Assembly (NCBI GenBank): GCA_045601045.1
Contig: JAZRZA010000055.1
Coordinates: 1 to 51,030 of the forward strand
Direction: 5' to 3'
From: UBA1181 sp045601045
GTDB taxonomy: Bacteria; Bacteroidota; Bacteroidia; Bacteroidales; Paludibacteraceae
Length of the DNA stretch: 51,030 bases
Under the pieces are notes generated by a model. That model was not told where the DNA came from. It saw nothing but the letters and a program-made list of their open reading frames with translations, and ran no database searches. The number at the start of each line of letters is the position of its first letter. Within the stretch, counting starts at the first letter, position 1. The translations under genes were made by a program, and so were the position numbers. This document shows, one piece after another, positions 43,480 through 51,030 of this stretch.

Positions 43480-45486
43480 ATGGAAAATTCATTTACAACA
43501 ATCAAAATATTGTGCTTGCTATTGGGAATAGCGGCAACAACACAAGCACAAGAGGTCTCAAACCTCTCCAACGGCGATCTATCCGAACATCACAACTGGA
43601 GCAAAGGGAGAATCATCCAGAAGGCCACCTGCACCACAGAGGGGCTTATTAGTTACATCTGTTTAGACGACGGTTGCGACAGCACCAAAGAGGAGATCGT
43701 CGCACCCTTGGGACATGAATTCAACAATGATTTCATCGTTGACCTATACCCTACTTGCACCGACGAAGGAAGCAAATCGAGACACTGCGTCAGATGCTCG
43801 CAAAGAGACGATATAAAATCAGTTCCAGCCATTGGCCACAAATGGGACAAGGGAGATACCCTCCAGCACGCCACCTGCATGGAAAATGGAGAGATTAGAT
43901 TCCACTGCTACGTAAACGGATGCGGCGCAACCCAAACAGAGGAGCTACCTTCCTTGGGGCACCAATGGGACGAGGGCGAGACCACGACCGAGCCCACCTG
44001 CACACAAAGAGGAACCAAAAGTTTCGCCTGTCTTCATCCCCACTGTGACGTTGTCAGGAGGGAGGCCATTCGAGAAACCGGCCACACCTTCAACACAAGC
44101 TTCACCATCGACAAGGAGCCTACATGCGAGATGTCAGGCAATAAATCTCAACACTGCCTCTATTGCGAAGAGCGCATCAACCTGACCATCATCCCCGCCA
44201 CAGGACACGCATGGGGAGAGAGCTCCATTATCAGAAACGCCACTTGCACAGAAGCTGGGCTTCTCGAAATACAATGCACCCATAATCATTGCGGAGCAAA
44301 AATCTCTCAAGAAATAGCCGCTACAGGGCATCATTTCCCTGCGGAATACATCACAGACATCACGGCGACCTGTTCCCATAACGGCAGCAAATCACGCCAC
44401 TGCGCACACTGCGATATCCATTTTGAAACGATAGAGATTCCCGCGCTCGCGCACATCAGCGGCGATACAGTCATCGAACGCGTCATCGCCCCTTGTTGCC
44501 ACAAAGAGGGACAACAAGACGAGGTGGTTTACTGCACCATCTGCAAAGGGGAGACATACCGAAAAACGGTGATACTCCCAGCAAAGGAGCATAATTGGGA
44601 CGAAGGAAAATATACCATCTACCCAACCACCAGCAACAAAGGAAAGCGTGTATACACCTGCAGGGACTGTATGATGACCAGAAACGAGATCGTCGATAAA
44701 TTGTACGAAGAGATCGCGCTCCTCAAAGACAACAGAGGAGAATCATTCAGAGTATCGAAAGAGGGATTTTGCCCTGGTTCGGAAAACTTCATCAGCTACA
44801 CCATCAGCCAAGGAACCCCCACCGAGTACAAGGTTTCATTTGACAACGACGCGCAAGAGGCGGGGTTCGAGAACATCGACTGGACCGAAGCTCCTTCGGA
44901 CAACAAAATAGCCATTCTAACGCCCGAAAATTGCAAAGCAGGAAGATATACCGCCCACGTAACATTCAAGGACGAGACGGGCAAAGAAACTAACGCTATC
45001 GGATTCTCATTCAGGGTAAACCTTCCCCCTACTCTGACAGTGGCCATCTTTAACGATGTCGTGAGCATTGATAACCGAGGACAGAAATTCACCTCCTTCC
45101 AGTGGTACCACAACGGAACGATGGTGGACGGCGCCAACAAGCCCTATCTCCAAGAGATGGGCGGTTTGACTGGCAGTTATTACGTGAAACTGAATATCGG
45201 CACCGCGGAGGAGACCATGACTTGCCCTAGGGAGAATTGGGACGAAATACCATATGTCAAAAAGGAGATAATCCTCTCCCCTAACCCAATGACCGAGTCC
45301 GCCACGCTACAACTCAACCAATTCAGTGACGAGCGACATCTCATCACCATCATCAACGAGGTGGGCACCCCTATCTATTCGGGCACATTCGAAGGGGAGG
45401 AATTCCATATAGACTGCCATCACTACGCTTCCGGCAAATACATCATCAACGTAGATGGCACTACGCTAAAAGCGATCAAAAAATAA
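43480..45486 (+). CDS. Surface protein of Cys/His-rich 42-residue repeats with T9SS type-A sorting domain
   Basis: 668 residues. Signal peptide 1-24 (ATTQAQ). Nine repeats of about 42 residues span residues about 37-410, in two flavours that partly alternate: H-x-W-x-x-G ... A-T-C-x-x-x-G ... C-x-x-x-x-C and H-x-F-x-x-x-F ... P-T-C-x-x-x-G-x-K-S-x-H-C-x-x-C, each ending P-A-x-G-H. Regular Cys and His spacing suggests zinc sites or disulfides. Similar repeats are common in surface proteins of Clostridia. After an Ig-like region (about 415-590), the C-terminus ILSPNPM ... A-S-G-K-Y-I-I-N-V is a T9SS type-A sorting domain. Function is unknown, probably adhesive. Confidence 0.85.
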   Translation: MENSFTTIKILCLLLGIAATTQAQEVSNLSNGDLSEHHNWSKGRIIQKATCTTEGLISYICLDDGCDSTKEEIVAPLGHEFNNDFIVDLYPTCTDEGSKSRHCVRCSQRDDIKSVPAIGHKWDKGDTLQHATCMENGEIRFHCYVNGCGATQTEELPSLGHQWDEGETTTEPTCTQRGTKSFACLHPHCDVVRREAIRETGHTFNTSFTIDKEPTCEMSGNKSQHCLYCEERINLTIIPATGHAWGESSIIRNATCTEAGLLEIQCTHNHCGAKISQEIAATGHHFPAEYITDITATCSHNGSKSRHCAHCDIHFETIEIPALAHISGDTVIERVIAPCCHKEGQQDEVVYCTICKGETYRKTVILPAKEHNWDEGKYTIYPTTSNKGKRVYTCRDCMMTRNEIVDKLYEEIALLKDNRGESFRVSKEGFCPGSENFISYTISQGTPTEYKVSFDNDAQEAGFENIDWTEAPSDNKIAILTPENCKAGRYTAHVTFKDETGKETNAIGFSFRVNLPPTLTVAIFNDVVSIDNRGQKFTSFQWYHNGTMVDGANKPYLQEMGGLTGSYYVKLNIGTAEETMTCPRENWDEIPYVKKEIILSPNPMTESATLQLNQFSDERHLITIINEVGTPIYSGTFEGEEFHIDCHHYASGKYIINVDGTTLKAIKK

Positions 45487-45510
45487 CCTATCCACCCAAA
45501 ACGAATCGCC

Positions 45511-46398
45511 ATGAGAAAAGAGATCATCACCCTATTATTGGCAGGACTCGCGCTCTCCACGCAAGCCCAAGAAGAGAAGCGGCCAGCAGGAAGCGGGCAC
45601 AGCGTATGCATTCACATAGGCGGCGGCTTCCACACCCACCAATACAAGGTGGAGGGAGGAGAGAGAAGGCCCCAACCAGGTGGCCTCGCAGAATTGAGAT
45701 ACCAATATGTCCCTAACAAGTGGGGATTCGCTACGGGCATACAGATCAGTTCATACCAGAGTCATATCAGACTAAACAACACCTTTGGCAAGGAGACTCT
45801 CCACGGGGACAATAACTTGAACTATCAGCTCAACACCAGATTCGTGAATTGGGAGGAGAGCCAAAACACATGGACAATCGAAATTCCGATCTCTTTGCTC
45901 TACAGCAACTATTTTTCGGAGAGATGGGGCATTCAATTCGGGTTAGGAGCAACCCTCATCGCGCCCATCAAAGGGAAATACCAAACATTGGGTGGTAGCC
46001 ACTCCACTTCCGGCTATTTCGAATCGACCGATGTGGAATACGAGGATTTGAACAACCACGGATTTCTGACAAAAGAGGGGGAATACAGCGACGCCCTCAA
46101 CAACTTAAAAAACTGTTTGGGAGTTCATGCGGAGCTAGGATTACTTCGTGCCATGGGAAAACAGAGCTCCTTCTACATGGGATTATACCTTCATTACGGA
46201 GTATCCAACTTTATCAAACCGCAAGGGAATCCTATTTTCGAGCAAGGAGAATACAACGGACTGTTCAAAAGCGATATGGTAGAGAAAGTTAAACCGTTCA
46301 AGGCGGGAATCAAATTAGGCTTCCAATTCGGCATTTCAGAAAAGAACGAGGAGGATGGCCCAAGGTCAGAAACCGCGCCCATCACCCCCAAGGAATAA
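45511..46398 (+). CDS. Outer-membrane beta-barrel protein
   Basis: 295 residues. Signal peptide 1-20 (ALSTQAQ). Alternating aromatic strands (GFATGIQISSYQSHI, SSFYMGLYLHYGV, AGIKLGFQFGI) fit the PF13568-type small outer-membrane barrel. It starts 24 bases after the Cys/His-repeat protein and is probably co-transcribed with it, so it may be that protein's partner. It ends in a charged tail rather than an aromatic residue. Confidence 0.8.
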   Translation: MRKEIITLLLAGLALSTQAQEEKRPAGSGHSVCIHIGGGFHTHQYKVEGGERRPQPGGLAELRYQYVPNKWGFATGIQISSYQSHIRLNNTFGKETLHGDNNLNYQLNTRFVNWEESQNTWTIEIPISLLYSNYFSERWGIQFGLGATLIAPIKGKYQTLGGSHSTSGYFESTDVEYEDLNNHGFLTKEGEYSDALNNLKNCLGVHAELGLLRAMGKQSSFYMGLYLHYGVSNFIKPQGNPIFEQGEYNGLFKSDMVEKVKPFKAGIKLGFQFGISEKNEEDGPRSETAPITPKE

Positions 46399-46413
46399 GA
46401 GAGAGGCAGAGTA

Positions 46414-47184
46414 TTATCTACCAAAAATCTCCCAGCGGGAGCTGCTCTTTTTCTGTTTCATGGACAATTTATAGGTAAAGACCTCATCCATCAAAGAGAC
46501 TGGATCATCCTTAGAGAAGGTCTCGAACTGCAGAAAACCACCTATCAAACTATCTGCCATCGGCTTCTCCGGATGCCAGCCCCTGCCAATATAGAAAAAG
46601 GCTTGGTACTTACCATTGTCCACCGTGAACTTATAGGTGCTATCCGCCTGAACATAGGCGTGCGCGACCACTTCGCCATGTTCATCATTCTTACGCAGCA
46701 CGGTCACCACATCGAACGAAATAGGCGACTTCACCACAATATCCGAATTGGAATCCTTGCGATACTTTTGCGGCTTGCCGAAATAGGTCTCGTAAGGTCT
46801 TGATCCATTAGACAGGGAATTTTTTCCATACTTCTCCCAATCACTTTGCCAAGCGATAATGCTATCTCTCAAGCGATTCGCCTCAGCCGTGTATTTATCA
46901 TGCGGGAAAGCGTACAAAAACTCATCGTACGCCTCCAATGTGTTTTTATTTTTTCGATAGGAAAAATAACTCTCCTCCAAAGCAGCCTTCTTCTGATCCA
47001 AACTTGGCCAATAGGTACTATTCGGATATTTATCTCTGAACTTCACATATCCACCCACCGTATTGGTGTTTTTAGCAGAGAAATAATCGACCGTCTCCGG
47101 ACATGCATAATAGAAAACCACACCGCCCAACAAGAGTATTACGGCAATAGCGGCCACTATTTTCATCCATTTGTTACTTTCCAT
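46414..47184 (-). CDS. Membrane-anchored TPR-like hypothetical protein
   Basis: 256 residues. There is one N-terminal transmembrane segment (about 6-28) after a short cytoplasmic MESNKWMK. A helical repeat region (about 40-115) has F-x-x-x-Y-P-N-S and A-x-D-E-F-L-Y-A-F-P-H-D-K-Y patterns, like bacterial TPRs. A C-terminal beta-type domain (about 150-245) follows. I do not recognise a named family. It follows dxs by 24 bases on the same strand. Confidence 0.75.
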   Translation of the reverse strand: MESNKWMKIVAAIAVILLLGGVVFYYACPETVDYFSAKNTNTVGGYVKFRDKYPNSTYWPSLDQKKAALEESYFSYRKNKNTLEAYDEFLYAFPHDKYTAEANRLRDSIIAWQSDWEKYGKNSLSNGSRPYETYFGKPQKYRKDSNSDIVVKSPISFDVVTVLRKNDEHGEVVAHAYVQADSTYKFTVDNGKYQAFFYIGRGWHPEKPMADSLIGGFLQFETFSKDDPVSLMDEVFTYKLSMKQKKSSSRWEIFGR

Positions 47185-47208
47185 ACGATTAAGCTATTTT
47201 AGACTAAG

Positions 47209-49101
47209 CTATTTTAAAAGAGAAACAATCGCTTGGTAAATACCTTCCGCATCCATGCCATACAGATGATACAACTCTTCTTGTGTACCATGCGTAGCGA
47301 ACTGATTCGGAATACCAATACGTCTCACCTTCACTTGGCAATCGTGATCCGCGAAATACTCAAGAACAGCAGATCCGAAACCACCACTGACCACACCATC
47401 CTCCACCGTGATCACATACTTATTTCGAGCGGCTACTTCCGCCAACATCTCCTCGTCCATTGGCTTCAGGAAGAGCATATTGTAATGAGAGACGCTCATG
47501 CCCTCGCTCTCAGCACGCTCTATCGCCTTCTTTGCGGCAAAGCCCAATGGACCCAATGTCAACACGGCCAATGGCGAGGTTCCCTCCTTCAAACAAACAC
47601 CTTTGCCGACAGCCATCTCCTTCATTTCTCCATGCCAGTCCAACAAGACTCCCTTGCCACGCGGATAACGGATCACAAATGGTCCATGACCTGGCTGGGA
47701 AGCTGTAAACATCAAATTTCGAAGCTCCACGACATTCATAGGCGACGCGATCGTCAAATTAGGGACACAACGGAAGGAGGCCAAATCAAAGGCACCATGG
47801 TGAGTCGCGCCATCGGAACCTACCAAACCGGCACGGTCCAGACACATCACCATATCCAAGTTCTGCAAAGCCACATCATGGATCACATTATCGTAAGCAC
47901 GTTGCATAAACGAAGAGTAGATATTGCAGAATGGCATCAAACCACCCTTGGCCAAACCAGCGGAGAAGGTCACAGCGTGTCCCTCCGCGATACCCACGTC
48001 AAAGACGCGATCCGGCATCTCATGCATCAAGAACGACATGGAACATCCGGAAGGCATCGCAGGCGTAACACCCACCACCTTGTCGTTCATCTTCGCCAAA
48101 TCCACCAAGGTATGTCCAAAGACATCCTGGAACAATGGCGGTGTATCCTTTGTGATAGGAGGCACAACGCGCTCTCCGGAATCCTTGTTAAACTTACCAG
48201 GGGCGTGCCAAATCGCGGCAGCCTCTTCAGCTGGTTTAAATCCCTTTCCTTTCTTGGTCTTAATATGCAAAACCTTCGGACCATTGTAATCTTTGATGGA
48301 ACGAAGAATCTTCACCAAATTGATGACATCATGTCCATCCACCGGTCCGAAATAGCGAAGGTTCAATATCTCAAAAAGGTTGTGCTCATTGGCAATGGCA
48401 GCCTTCAACGAATTATGGAGACGGATATGTTTCCCCTTGTTATCCTCTTTCACCCATCCATTTCTGGACAAAAATTGATAAAAACGATAACGCCACTTAT
48501 TATAAGTTTCAGAGGTTGTCAAACGCACCAAATATTCACTCATTCCACCCACGGGATCATCGATGGCCATGTGGTTATCATTCAAAACCACCAACAAATT
48601 ATTAGGATAGAACGAAGCATTGTTCAAGCCCTCAAAAGCCAGACCGCCAGACATCGCCGCATCACCGATAACAGCCACCGTATGCGCCTTCTCATTTTTC
48701 AAATGGTTATCCGCAATGGAGATTCCCAAAGCGGCGGAGATGGAATTAGAGGCATGACCAGCCACAAATGAGTCATAATCGCTCTCGGCAGGATTAGGGA
48801 ATCCACTGATACCTCCTAATTGACGATTGGTATGAAAACGCTCTCTTCTTCCCGTAAGAATCTTATGGCCATAAGCCTGATGGCCCACATCCCACACCAA
48901 CTTATCTTGCGGCACATCATAGACATAATGAATCGCCACTGTCAATTCCACCACACCAAGGCTGGAAGCCAAGTGTCCAGGATTATGGGACAATTCATCT
49001 ATGATAAAACGACGAAGTTCATCACACAACTGAGGAAGTTGAGACTCATCCAATTTTTTCAAATCGGAGGGAAACTCTATGTTATTTAATAATGATTCCA
49101 A
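47209..49101 (-). CDS. dxs: 1-deoxy-D-xylulose-5-phosphate synthase
   Basis: 630 residues, full length. It is the first enzyme of the MEP isoprenoid pathway (pyruvate plus glyceraldehyde-3-phosphate). Motifs are HNPGHLASSLG, VWDVGHQAYGHKILTGR, thiamine-diphosphate site GDAAMSGGLAFEGLNNA, DRAGLVGSDGATHHG and FVIRYPRGKG. The gene is single-copy in type and complete. The membrane protein downstream is co-transcribed. Confidence 0.98.
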   Translation of the reverse strand: MESLLNNIEFPSDLKKLDESQLPQLCDELRRFIIDELSHNPGHLASSLGVVELTVAIHYVYDVPQDKLVWDVGHQAYGHKILTGRRERFHTNRQLGGISGFPNPAESDYDSFVAGHASNSISAALGISIADNHLKNEKAHTVAVIGDAAMSGGLAFEGLNNASFYPNNLLVVLNDNHMAIDDPVGGMSEYLVRLTTSETYNKWRYRFYQFLSRNGWVKEDNKGKHIRLHNSLKAAIANEHNLFEILNLRYFGPVDGHDVINLVKILRSIKDYNGPKVLHIKTKKGKGFKPAEEAAAIWHAPGKFNKDSGERVVPPITKDTPPLFQDVFGHTLVDLAKMNDKVVGVTPAMPSGCSMSFLMHEMPDRVFDVGIAEGHAVTFSAGLAKGGLMPFCNIYSSFMQRAYDNVIHDVALQNLDMVMCLDRAGLVGSDGATHHGAFDLASFRCVPNLTIASPMNVVELRNLMFTASQPGHGPFVIRYPRGKGVLLDWHGEMKEMAVGKGVCLKEGTSPLAVLTLGPLGFAAKKAIERAESEGMSVSHYNMLFLKPMDEEMLAEVAARNKYVITVEDGVVSGGFGSAVLEYFADHDCQVKVRRIGIPNQFATHGTQEELYHLYGMDAEGIYQAIVSLLK

Positions 49102-49141
49102 ATCACCAAATTACTTTTAACACAAAATATCTTGCCAAGTA

Positions 49142-49149
49142 CAAAAATA
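49142..49149 (-). promoter_or_regulatory. Promoter -7 element for dxs
   Basis: Minus strand TATTTTTG, exact TAnnTTTG, about 40 bases before the ATG; no clear -33. Confidence 0.35.
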
Positions 49150-49256
49150 TGAATAATTTCCCAATATAAATAAATAGAGAAATGCCATTTTAGGAAAACT
49201 AAAAGAAAAAAAAATAGCAAGGAGACAAAACAAGCTCGGGTCAGGCAAATAATAGA

Positions 49257-50876
49257 TTAAAATTCAAAATCCAACTCCACAACGATTCTTTCGCCCGAAA
49301 CAGGATGGTTAAATTCAACACGCTGCGCCTGCAAATAGAGTCGATCGGCCTTTGTGCCATAGAGTTCATCGCCTACAATGGGCGCGTCAAGGCCCAAAGC
49401 ATGGGCGGCATGCAACCGAAGTTGATGGGTACGGCCTGTCAAGGGATAAAAATAGACCTTGGTCCGACCCTTTTGTCGTTCGATCACCTCATAACGCGTC
49501 TCCGCATACTTGCCATACCTTTCACTGACCATTTGGCACGGACGGTGCTCCACGTCAGGGCATAGCGGAAGAATGATCTTTCCCGCATCGCAAGGGATTG
49601 ATTTCTCCAACAAGGCGACATACCGTTTCCGGATCACATGTTCCTCAAATTGCTTTTGAAGCACACAATGCGCCTCCTTGGTCTTCGCCACCAAAAGCAA
49701 TCCGGAGGTGGCCATATCCAAACGATGCACAATCATAGGACCCGTCGCGTCCGGATAACGATTTCGAACAAAAGAATAGACGGAAGAGGCATCCGTCTTT
49801 CCAGGGACAGAGAGAACGCCAGCAGGTTTATTCACCACCAACAGCGCGTCGTCCTCCCACACGATCTCCAAATCCAAATCTTGTGACGTCGCCGCAAACG
49901 GAGAGGGTTCCACATCCAATCCCCGCAACATAAAATTGAGGATCGGTTCGCACTTAGATTTGCAAGCCGGATAGAAATGGCCATGCGAACGAACGATAGA
50001 TTTAGGAGAGGCACCCCACCAAAACTCCGCCATACAAAGCGGTTCGTAGTGGTTTAGATAAGCGTATTGCAACAATTTAGGGGCAGCGCACTCTCCCGCT
50101 CCACTCGGAGGAACAGGCAATGTGGCTCGCTTAAAGATGCCGCACAACGTCTCCGTATCGCCCTTCGCATCATAAAACACAAATTGAGAGAAGAGTCTAT
50201 TCTGCAATTCCGCGGAACGTCTCTTTCGCTCCTGTTTCAACTGATTAATACGCGATTCATAGGTCGCAAGTTCTTGTCGTAGATGATTCAACCGCTCCTC
50301 CGCCGCACTTTTCTGACGTTTAAATTCGGCCTTCAGGAACTGGCTTTCTCGAATCAATTCACCATTCTCCTCCTCGGAAATGGCGTTTTCACGAAGTGCA
50401 TCCCGCGAACGCTTCGCCTCAGCCAACTTCTCCTTCCAAGAGTGCGTCAAGGCTTCCCATTCGGATTGTCGCGTGGCCACGGAATTTTGCAGACGAAGAT
50501 ACTCGTCGCTTCGCATCAGCGTCTCTATCTCCTCATTGATGGCAGAGATGTTACGCTCCTCCTCACGGAAGAAACCTCCCGGCTCAGAAAGATCATATAC
50601 GGGTGGGACGAAGTAGGCATGTTGGTAGGTGCCCGATAATTGGCCGGAAAAGGCCGCCAAAAAACCGATTTTCCTTTCCACGTCACGCACGACCAAGACA
50701 CCAAACATCTTACCTGACGACAACTCTTCGTGCCAATCTTTTCGGGATTCCAAATATGAGAGAACCTCATCCGCCGCCCTTAAAGACAACGGATGAGGTT
50801 CATAACTAAACGGATAGGTAAACTGTCTAGGCAGTTCTATATTTTCTATACTATGTTCAAACGCATGGAACATCAA
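49257..50876 (-). CDS. RluA-family pseudouridine synthase with long N-terminal extension
   Basis: 539 residues, nearly double the RluA core. The C-terminal catalytic domain (about 330-539) has VVNKPAGVLSVPG, the catalytic Asp in IVHRLDMATSGLLL and LTGRTHQLRLHAAH. The N-terminal 320 residues include an unusual front domain (about 1-115) and a coiled coil (about 118-230, rich in Glu, Arg, Leu, Gln). Then comes a segment containing cysteines (CGIF, GAGECAAPKLLQYA). Extended forms are known in Bacteroidota. Target RNA position unknown. It starts 14 bases after the neighbouring T9SS cargo gene and may share its transcript. Confidence 0.9.
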   Translation of the reverse strand: MMFHAFEHSIENIELPRQFTYPFSYEPHPLSLRAADEVLSYLESRKDWHEELSSGKMFGVLVVRDVERKIGFLAAFSGQLSGTYQHAYFVPPVYDLSEPGGFFREEERNISAINEEIETLMRSDEYLRLQNSVATRQSEWEALTHSWKEKLAEAKRSRDALRENAISEEENGELIRESQFLKAEFKRQKSAAEERLNHLRQELATYESRINQLKQERKRRSAELQNRLFSQFVFYDAKGDTETLCGIFKRATLPVPPSGAGECAAPKLLQYAYLNHYEPLCMAEFWWGASPKSIVRSHGHFYPACKSKCEPILNFMLRGLDVEPSPFAATSQDLDLEIVWEDDALLVVNKPAGVLSVPGKTDASSVYSFVRNRYPDATGPMIVHRLDMATSGLLLVAKTKEAHCVLQKQFEEHVIRKRYVALLEKSIPCDAGKIILPLCPDVEHRPCQMVSERYGKYAETRYEVIERQKGRTKVYFYPLTGRTHQLRLHAAHALGLDAPIVGDELYGTKADRLYLQAQRVEFNHPVSGERIVVELDFEF

Positions 50877-50890
50877 CTAACACCCCAACA

Positions 50891-51030
50891 TTATTGTCTA
50901 ATCAAAGTGAAGTGACCCTTGAACTGTCTGTCGATCTCCTCGATGTCGATCACGTACCAGTAGTCGGTTGAAGGCAACGGATTGCCGTTGTAGGTTCCGT
51001 CCCATCCCTCGGCTTGTGAGCCCAAGAACT
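50891..51030 (-). CDS. C-terminal end of another T9SS type-B cargo protein (partial)
   Basis: Only the last 46 residues are visible, ending at a TAA at 50891-50893. The frame reads FLGSQAEGWDGTYNGNPLPS, then T-D-Y-W-Y-V-I-D-I-E-E and F-K-G-H-F-T-L-I-R-Q at the end. G-W-D-G-x-Y-x-G ... G-x-x-T-L-x-R is the hallmark of the type-B (gliding-motility-associated) sorting domain, like the end of the giant adhesin here. The rest of the gene lies beyond the right edge. Confidence 0.85.
   Translation of the reverse strand, partial: FLGSQAEGWDGTYNGNPLPSTDYWYVIDIEEIDRQFKGHFTLIRQ

Noticed and set aside
47233..48771. Long open frame (512 residues) on the plus strand opposite dxs
   Set aside because: It is antisense to a complete, well-recognised dxs gene and shows low-complexity His/Ile/Gln-rich translation without motifs.

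Overview
The window reads as chromosomal DNA of a Bacteroidota bacterium, most likely a Bacteroidales member. Four things point there. There are several type IX secretion (T9SS) cargo C-terminal domains and a PorP/SprF-family protein. At least a dozen genes carry the phylum-specific promoter (TTTG, about 19-20 bases, then TAnnTTTG). Most genes lack a Shine-Dalgarno sequence. The housekeeping genes (L32/YceD, L21/L27, S1, RecG, UvrB, Dxs, KdsB) are of Bacteroidota type. The species cannot be fixed from the sequence alone.

Layout. Positions 1-101 hold the start of a transposase running off the left edge. Positions 180-7139 (minus strand) hold a tight six-gene operon: PqqD-like carrier protein, ATP-grasp ligase, PLP-dependent decarboxylase, urea-transporter/M23-peptidase fusion, outer-membrane barrel and TPR protein. 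It looks like a small system that builds and exports or processes an amide- or peptide-like product. Positions 7293-9358 hold an inactive-type M16 peptidase homologue and kdsB. Positions 9359-9734 contain a candidate small RNA. Positions 9735-17419 hold alkD, a RES-like gene, a bacterial expansin, frr-rsgA-histidine kinase, yceD-rpmF, a histidine phosphatase and an RsmI-like methylase. Positions 17547-17786 hold a structured RNA with its own promoter and terminator, probably 6S RNA. rpsA and an abundant OmpA-type porin follow, then recG.

Positions 23548-23705 hold a perfect sigma54 (-24/-12) promoter driving a compact non-coding transcript of about 130 nt that ends at an intrinsic terminator. 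I consider this one of the two most interesting items. Next come pepD, a PspC-domain gene and uvrB, then rplU-rpmA on the opposite strand.

Positions 28765-46398 form a cell-surface region. It has a 3933-residue T9SS type-B adhesin made of Ig-like domains in higher-order repeats of about 425-450 residues, its PorP/SprF-family partner, an OmpA protein with calcium-binding TSP3 repeats, a Cys/His-repeat protein with a type-A sorting domain, and another outer-membrane barrel. The window closes with dxs and a membrane-anchored protein, a long RluA-type pseudouridine synthase, and the C-terminal end of a further T9SS cargo at the right edge.

How they work together: the surface genes form a secretion-and-adhesion set (adhesin, dedicated OM partner, peptidoglycan-anchoring OmpA). 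The expansin suggests contact with plant cell-wall material. The PqqD/ATP-grasp operon is a separate uncharacterised biosynthetic or envelope system. No CRISPR array, tRNA, rRNA or complete insertion sequence was seen.
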